Below, one piece after another: positions 11,670 through 14,989 of a DNA stretch of 14,989 nt. The stretch is from Clostridiales bacterium. Lineage in GTDB: Bacteria > Bacillota > Clostridia > Tissierellales > Sedimentibacteraceae. The position numbers and the translations under genes were made by a program. A model generated the notes under the pieces. It saw only the letters and a list, made by a program, of their open reading frames with translations. It was not told the origin of the DNA and did no database searches. The stretch lies in NCBI GenBank assembly GCA_003487955.1, contig DNNJ01000278.1, positions 18,900 to 33,888 of the forward strand. The letters run 5' to 3'. The first letter of the stretch is position 1. The number at the start of each line of letters is the position of its first letter.

Positions 11670-12452
11670 TCAGCTCGCGGATTTCATTTCCAGACGCAGC
11701 TTGTCACTGATCATCGCGATGAATTCGCTGTTCGTCGGCTTTCCGCGCGTATTGTGGATGGTGTAGCCGAAATAGGAATTCAGTATATCGATATCGCCGC
11801 GGTCCCACGCCACTTCAATCGCGTGGCGGATCGCGCGCTCCACCCTCGAGGGGGTCGTTTCGTAGCGCTTCGCCACGCTGGGGTAAAGCTGCTTTGTCAC
11901 GGCGTTGATGATGTCCGGTATTTCAATCGCCATAATAATGGAATCCCGCAGATAGTGATACCCTTTGATATGGGCCGGCACGCCGATCTGGTGCAGGATT
12001 TCCGTCACCTGGATTTCAAGCGAAGGCTTTGCCTTGGCCGGACGGTCCGCCGGCTGCTCCCCGGCGGCGGAAAAGGTTCCCCCGCAAAGCTGGATGATCC
12101 GTTCCGCCAGGTCTTTGCCGTTAAAGGGGCAAATCACAAAATATGCGGCACCGGAAAGCATGACCTCGCGTTCCAGCGTGGGGCTGCTGAACGTCGACAT
12201 GACAATAAACAGCGGCTGCTTTCCCAAACATTTTTTCTGGACCGAATGAATGACGCCGATCGCATCGAGGCGGGGCATAAACAGATCCAGAAGAACAACG
12301 TCCGGATTCTCGTGATCGATTTTTTCCAGGACGCGCAGGCCGTCTTTCGCCGCATAAATCACATCCAGACCTGCCATCTCAAAATCGCGCGAATAATTCC
12401 GATTGAATTCGTCAGTATCATTGGAAATCAGCAGTTTTAAATGTTTTTCCAT
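11670..12452 (-). CDS. spo0A: Stage 0 sporulation protein A, master sporulation regulator
   Basis: Residues about 5-125 are a response-regulator receiver with the phosphorylatable D56 in VVLLDLFMP and T87 in VMSTF. Residues about 148-255 are the Spo0A-specific DNA-binding domain, including HQIGVPAHIKGYHYLRDSI, SRVERAIRHAIEVAWDRG and KPTNSEFIAMISDKLRLE, all close to the Bacillus protein. Phosphorylated Spo0A binds 0A boxes and switches on sporulation genes. Two receiver positions are unusual: the acidic pair reads ND (N11, D12) instead of DD, and the conserved Lys before Pro-Phe is Cys (C108, ICPF). The ATG at 12452 follows GGGGGAG. It lies 127 nt downstream of spoIVB on the same strand, with a 0A-like box between them. 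G+C is clearly higher than in the element next to it. Confidence 0.97.
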   Translation of the reverse strand: MEKHLKLLISNDTDEFNRNYSRDFEMAGLDVIYAAKDGLRVLEKIDHENPDVVLLDLFMPRLDAIGVIHSVQKKCLGKQPLFIVMSTFSSPTLEREVMLSGAAYFVICPFNGKDLAERIIQLCGGTFSAAGEQPADRPAKAKPSLEIQVTEILHQIGVPAHIKGYHYLRDSIIMAIEIPDIINAVTKQLYPSVAKRYETTPSRVERAIRHAIEVAWDRGDIDILNSYFGYTIHNTRGKPTNSEFIAMISDKLRLEMKSAS

Positions 12453-12497
12453 TTTTTCTCCCCCTGTTAATTTTGTTGCAGATACATAATACCATAT

Positions 12498-12508
12498 ATT
12501 GTCAAAAA
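12498..12508. promoter_or_regulatory. Putative 0A box upstream of spo0A
   Basis: ATTGTCAAAAA on the plus strand matches TTTGTCRAAAA at all but one position, about 46 nt upstream of the spo0A start. Autoregulation of spo0A through such boxes is known in Bacillus. No convincing SigH or SigA promoter at good spacing was found. Confidence 0.4.
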
Positions 12509-12579
12509 TGGCAATACCTTACACAACATTTTTTATTGAGATGGGAGAAAATATTCAAGGAAGGATTAAAATACTGATT

Positions 12580-13827
12580 TTATGATGCTTTTTGATCAAG
12601 TTCCGTATTGACCTTTTGGGATATTTCCGCCATGTTTTCCGCAAGAATTCCGTAGCCGCGGGCGGGGTCGTTGACAAACACATGGGTCACGGCGCCCACC
12701 AGCATGCCGTTCTGAATGATCGGGCTGCCGCTCATTCCCTGGACGATACCGCCGGTTTTTTTCAGCAGCTCGGGGTCGGTAACGCAGATCACCAGATTTT
12801 TCGTCTGCGCGTCGTCGTGGTAGTTGATCGACTCGATCCTGATATCGTACGCCTGCGGGCTCCCGCCGTCGATGGTCGTATAAATCCGGGCGGGGCCCGT
12901 TTTCACCTCATGCTTTGCGGCCACCTTGACCGCCTCGCCGCTCACCGGCGAGGAATTGAGCGTGCCGTAGACGCCGGACGGGGTATTCTCCGCCAGCTTT
13001 CCGATGGGAAGGTCGCTGTTGAAATAGCCGCGCAGCTCCCCCGCGCGCCCTTTCTGGCCGCGGATCACACCGCTGATGGTGACCGGCACGACTTCGCCGC
13101 TGCCGAACGGCATCAGCTTGTTGGTGTCCACATCGCAGATCCCGTGCCCCAGGCCCCCGAAGGTTCCGGTCGAGGGATCGTAAAATGTCACCGTGCCGAT
13201 GCCGGCCGTGCTGTCGCGCACCCAGAGCCCGCCTTTATAGCTTCCGTCCACATCGGACAAAATCGGCTTTAAAGTGGCGGTCAGCTTCTCCTCGTTCCGT
13301 ATGACGGAAAATTTCAGCGGCTTTCCGCCGCTGGATTCGATGATTTCAGCCACCTGATTTTTCTGGCTGACCTTTTTTCCATTGATGTCCGTGATGATGT
13401 CGCCGATTTTCAAACCCGCCACGGCCGCGGGATTGACGGTTTTTCCTGCGCTTTCAATGTCGGCCACGCCGACGATCACAACGCCGTTTGTAAATAACTT
13501 GATGCCGAAAGGAGTTCCGCAAGGCACCAGAAGTTTTTCTTCCACCACATTGACTTTTACCTTTTTGATCGGCACCGCGTGAAAGAGCATCAGTTGCGCC
13601 TGATAGCTCTGATTCGGCGCCCTCAGGGAGGAAGCCGTGATTTCCTGTTTGCTCCGGGCATTGACGATGCTGACGCCGAAGCGGTCCAGCCTGAGGCTGC
13701 TGCCCGCCGTCACCCGATAATCATCGGGCAGAGTATAATGGTAATACCCGACTGCCGCCCCGCAGCAAAAGACAAGAGCAGTGAAAAGAGATGCCAGCCT
13801 TTTAAAAAATTTTTCTGATTTTTTCAA
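12580..13827 (-). CDS. spoIVB: SpoIVB serine peptidase (S55), sporulation signalling protease
   Basis: In sporulating bacteria SpoIVB is secreted by the forespore into the intermembrane space and cleaves SpoIVFA, releasing pro-SigK processing in the mother cell. The 415 residues fit the family's usual length of about 425. Residues 10-32 form an N-terminal membrane anchor (LASLFTALVFCCGAAVGYY). Residues about 105-188 are a PDZ domain (GLKIGDIITDINGKKV). The S55 domain follows with H228 in GGLGHGI, D351 in CVTDPELL and S366 in IVQGMSGSPI, a likely triad with the same Asp-Ser spacing as the Bacillus enzyme. Translation starts at TTG (13827), 7 nt after AGGAGG; the ATG just upstream is out of frame. 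It precedes spo0A on the same strand, the standard order. Confidence 0.95.
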   Translation of the reverse strand: MKKSEKFFKRLASLFTALVFCCGAAVGYYHYTLPDDYRVTAGSSLRLDRFGVSIVNARSKQEITASSLRAPNQSYQAQLMLFHAVPIKKVKVNVVEEKLLVPCGTPFGIKLFTNGVVIVGVADIESAGKTVNPAAVAGLKIGDIITDINGKKVSQKNQVAEIIESSGGKPLKFSVIRNEEKLTATLKPILSDVDGSYKGGLWVRDSTAGIGTVTFYDPSTGTFGGLGHGICDVDTNKLMPFGSGEVVPVTISGVIRGQKGRAGELRGYFNSDLPIGKLAENTPSGVYGTLNSSPVSGEAVKVAAKHEVKTGPARIYTTIDGGSPQAYDIRIESINYHDDAQTKNLVICVTDPELLKKTGGIVQGMSGSPIIQNGMLVGAVTHVFVNDPARGYGILAENMAEISQKVNTELDQKAS

Positions 13828-13860
13828 TCATTCACCTCCTTTCAACCCTTAATCTTTGTT

Positions 13861-13927
13861 GAAACGGCTGCTTTTATGTTGTCAAATCTGTCGTCAAAAG
13901 GCTCGATTTAACAGTTTGAGCCGTTTC
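13861..13927 (-). promoter_or_regulatory. Overlapping hairpins upstream of spoIVB, attenuator-like
   Basis: On the minus strand GGCTC (13922-13918) pairs with GAGCC (13904-13900), followed by TTTTGAC, a weak terminator. The same 5' arm, as GAAACGGCT (13927-13919), can pair instead with AGCCGTTTC (13869-13861). The two structures exclude each other. Whether they act is unknown. Confidence 0.35.
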
Positions 13928-14050
13928 TTTTATCTCGTCGCCACGGGTTTCTAAATATTAAAAAATTTTTCATTTTTTTCCATTCTTTTTTCCGGATTTA
14001 TCGGAACGCGGAATCCGGCAAGCCTTTCTCCTTTTTTGTAAAAATATAGA
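13928..14050. other. Non-coding gap between the SLOG gene terminator and spoIVB
   Basis: AT-rich, with a CCGGATT/AATCCGG inverted repeat near 13995-14020 and purine/pyrimidine runs. Frames through it (for example around 13951-14232) have atypical composition and no ribosome-binding site. No SigF/SigG promoter for spoIVB could be fixed with confidence. Confidence 0.4.
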
Positions 14051-14090
14051 AAAAATCGGAGGGCGCCGCAGTTGCGGCCCTCCGATTTTT
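14051..14090. terminator. Strong bidirectional terminator after the SLOG gene
   Basis: AAAAATCGGAGGGC and GCCCTCCGATTTTT form a perfect 14-bp stem around 12 nt (which contain a further short GCCGCA/TGCGGC pairing), flanked by T-runs on both strands. It lies 46 nt after the SLOG gene stop. Confidence 0.9.
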
Positions 14091-14135
14091 CGGCTTTTAT
14101 TTTGCGTGGGCCTGCCTGGCCCGATGTCAGTGGAA

Positions 14136-14606
14136 CTATTCGGCGATATTCACAATGTCCAAGCCTCTTTGCTTGGCATAATGAACTGTCTGCGCCGTAC
14201 CACTTTGATTTCTCAACAAGGCACAAATACAATGTGTCGAGTGGTCAACCATATAACGGTTTCGTTTTTTCATACAATCAACCGTGTAGGCGTCGGAAAC
14301 ATACACAACTTCGTCCGCACTCTTCAGCAAATAACGGTACAGGTTCCTGGCTTTACTATCCCATCGAGCGTCTTGATCTCTGCAAGGTAATGCCAATATC
14401 AGATCAATCGCGTATCCCGTCTCCTTTTTGGCGGCGATAAAAGCCGCCGCCATTTGATCAAACCCTAACGCACCGCCTGAGATAAAAGTGGTTATTCCCG
14501 ATTGAATCTGCTTTTCTATTTCCTCATGTAGCCTTTTCAGAATATGGCTGATTTTATCTGCGGGCAATGTTCTGTGCCCCGCAAAACAGCAGATTTTATC
14601 TCCCAT
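14136..14606 (-). CDS. SLOG-superfamily protein (DUF1273/YpsA-like), 156 aa
   Basis: The sequence follows the YpsA/DUF1273 branch of the SLOG (Rossmann-like nucleotide-binding) proteins: CCFAGHR near the start, SGGALGFDQMAA at about residues 42-53, ALPCRDQDARWDS, then SADEVVYVSDAY, CMKKRNRYMVDHS and a final SGTAQTVHYAKQRGLDIV. SLOG proteins bind nucleotides or nucleotide-derived ligands and some act in conflict systems; the ligand here is unknown. The frame is open to 14675, but the ATG at 14606 follows AAAGGAG at 8 nt and leaves the operator region free, so it is chosen. It is divergent from an XRE regulator, with operator-like repeats over both promoters, and ends at a strong terminator. 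Confidence 0.8.
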   Translation of the reverse strand: MGDKICCFAGHRTLPADKISHILKRLHEEIEKQIQSGITTFISGGALGFDQMAAAFIAAKKETGYAIDLILALPCRDQDARWDSKARNLYRYLLKSADEVVYVSDAYTVDCMKKRNRYMVDHSTHCICALLRNQSGTAQTVHYAKQRGLDIVNIAE

Positions 14607-14637
14607 CAATAATTCTCCTTTCTGTGGGATATATCCT

Positions 14638-14666
14638 ACAATACCACATTTCCGTTTGTGGGACAA
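14638..14666 (-). promoter_or_regulatory. Promoter of the SLOG gene
   Basis: On the minus strand TTGTCC (14666-14661), 17 nt, TATTGT (14643-14638). Operator repeats 1 and 2 overlap its two boxes, so a bound repressor would block it. Confidence 0.5.
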
Positions 14667-14691
14667 GTCCCGCAAAAAATACAGGAATCAT

Positions 14692-14700
14692 TGATAAAAT
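14692..14700 (+). promoter_or_regulatory. Extended -10 of the XRE gene promoter
   Basis: TGATAAAAT fits TGnTATAAT with one mismatch; the -35 region is poor. Transcription would start near 14707, inside operator repeat 3 and downstream of the ATG at 14699. Confidence 0.4.
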
Positions 14701-14977
14701 GAATGTGGGATATATTGCACAAGGAGGGGATCCTATTAAACTGAAAGACGCTATTTCAAGACGGATAAAATTGCTGTGTAAGGAACGGAATTTAAACCCC
14801 AGCAGCCTCGCATATCTTTGCGGCATAGACCGCTCCACCGTTTACAGTATTTTAGGAGACAAAAGCAAAAGCCCTGAAGTCGCCACCATAAAGAAAATAT
14901 GCGACGGGTTGGAAATTACATTAGGGGAATTTTTCTGTTCGCCGGAGTTCGACGGGCTGGAACAGGAGATAAAGTAA
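14699..14977 (+). CDS. Small XRE/Cro-type regulator
   Basis: The helix-turn-helix spans the protein: LKDAISRRIKLLCKERNLNP, then SSLAYLCGIDRSTVYSILGD, then SPEVATIKKICDGLEITLGE and a short FFCSPEFDGLEQEIK tail. This compact single-domain form is common beside genes it represses. It is likely the repressor of the divergent SLOG gene and of itself. The start is uncertain. The ATG at 14699 overlaps the predicted -10 and would make the first codons spell the operator and ribosome-binding site. A strong AAGGAGGGG (14721-14729) lies 7 nt before an in-frame ATT (14735), and the natural N-terminus of the domain begins there (IKLKDAIS). No ATG, GTG or TTG lies in frame at that point, so initiation at ATT is possible. 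Confidence 0.8.
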   Translation: MNVGYIAQGGDPIKLKDAISRRIKLLCKERNLNPSSLAYLCGIDRSTVYSILGDKSKSPEVATIKKICDGLEITLGEFFCSPEFDGLEQEIK

Positions 14978-14989
14978 CAGGGAATGCCG

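Larger units (their letters stand above)
14623..14721. promoter_or_regulatory. Three operator-like 18-bp repeats between SLOG and XRE genes
   Basis: TGTGGGATATATCCTACA (14623-14640), TGTGGGACAAGTCCCGCA (14657-14674) and TGTGGGATATATTGCACA (14704-14721). The first two are near-perfect palindromes of the form TGTGGGA-n4-TCCyrCA; the third keeps the left half. They cover the -10 and -35 of the SLOG promoter and the predicted start of the XRE transcript, fitting control of both genes by the XRE protein. Confidence 0.7.

Noticed and set aside
11754..13272. Long plus-strand open frames across spo0A and spoIVB (for example 11754-12440 and 12592-13272)
   Set aside because: They are antisense shadows of the well-supported minus-strand genes. 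Their His/Arg/Ala-rich translations have no known domain, and GC-rich third positions explain the openness.
13945..13985. Short minus-strand frame MEKNEKFFNI resembling the SpoIVB N-terminus (MKKSEKFF) as a partial duplication
   Set aside because: The similarity rests on A- and T-runs only, and there is no supporting flanking match.
14072..14440. Plus-strand frames opposite the SLOG gene and a minus-strand frame at 13951-14232
   Set aside because: They have no ribosome-binding site, they lie across the strong terminator at 14051-14090 or on the opposite strand of the SLOG gene, and their composition is not protein-like.
1..14989. tRNA, rRNA, retron or diversity-generating reverse-transcriptase signatures
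   Set aside because: No cloverleaf-like segment with a TTCGA loop, no conserved rRNA stretch and no reverse-transcriptase YxDD-type motif was seen in any long frame.

Overview
The window joins two kinds of DNA. From about 11670 to the end it is a moderately GC-rich chromosome of an endospore-forming Clostridia member: spoIVB and spo0A lie in tandem on the minus strand, the order usual in spore-forming Firmicutes. The GC content and the divergent Spo0A receiver suggest an Oscillospiraceae/Ruminococcaceae-type organism; that placement is inference. From position 1 to about 11490 the DNA is mostly AT-rich and carries mobile-element genes. It ends at a tyrosine recombinase gene directly downstream of spo0A. 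I read this as the integrase-proximal end of an integrative element that continues beyond position 1. No relaxase, coupling protein or type IV secretion gene is visible in the window.

Layout. (1) 33-4590 (minus): an operon-like run of small unknown genes ending in an archaeo-eukaryotic-type primase/replication protein, fed by a promoter at 4772-4800. (2) 4852-5606 (plus): a divergent XRE-type regulator with a consensus promoter. The two divergent -35 regions each overlap a copy of a near-identical 12-bp repeat. A strong bidirectional terminator follows at 5633-5682. (3) 5684-8111: an accessory patch with a fragment resembling a phage tape-measure protein, two paralogous zinc-ribbon genes in opposite orientations, a third Cys-rich protein, and a 22-codon micro-ORF with its own promoter and hairpin. 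(4) 8203-9732: mostly non-coding DNA around a small gene and a 5'-truncated ParB-like gene. It holds an unusual array of short inverted repeats with a constant AAAATT centre and covarying stems, a candidate origin, transfer or structured-RNA region. (5) 9733-10408: a toxin-antitoxin pair (Phd/HicB-like hybrid antitoxin, HicA-like toxin) with a consensus promoter and terminator. (6) 10504-11545: the integrase, whose ribosome-binding site lies in one arm of a 19-bp hairpin. (7) 11670-13827: spo0A and spoIVB. (8) 14051-14977: a SLOG-family (DUF1273/YpsA-like) gene divergent from a small XRE regulator, with three operator-like repeats between them.

Working model (inference): the primase, ParB remnant and repeat array serve replication or maintenance of the element, the XRE protein controls the long operon, the toxin-antitoxin pair stabilises it, and the integrase is held down translationally when transcription reads in from spo0A. 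The most unusual signals are the covarying AAAATT hairpin array, the identical promoter-upstream inverted repeats of the two zinc-ribbon paralogues, the integrase hairpin, and a Spo0A receiver lacking the usual conserved lysine.
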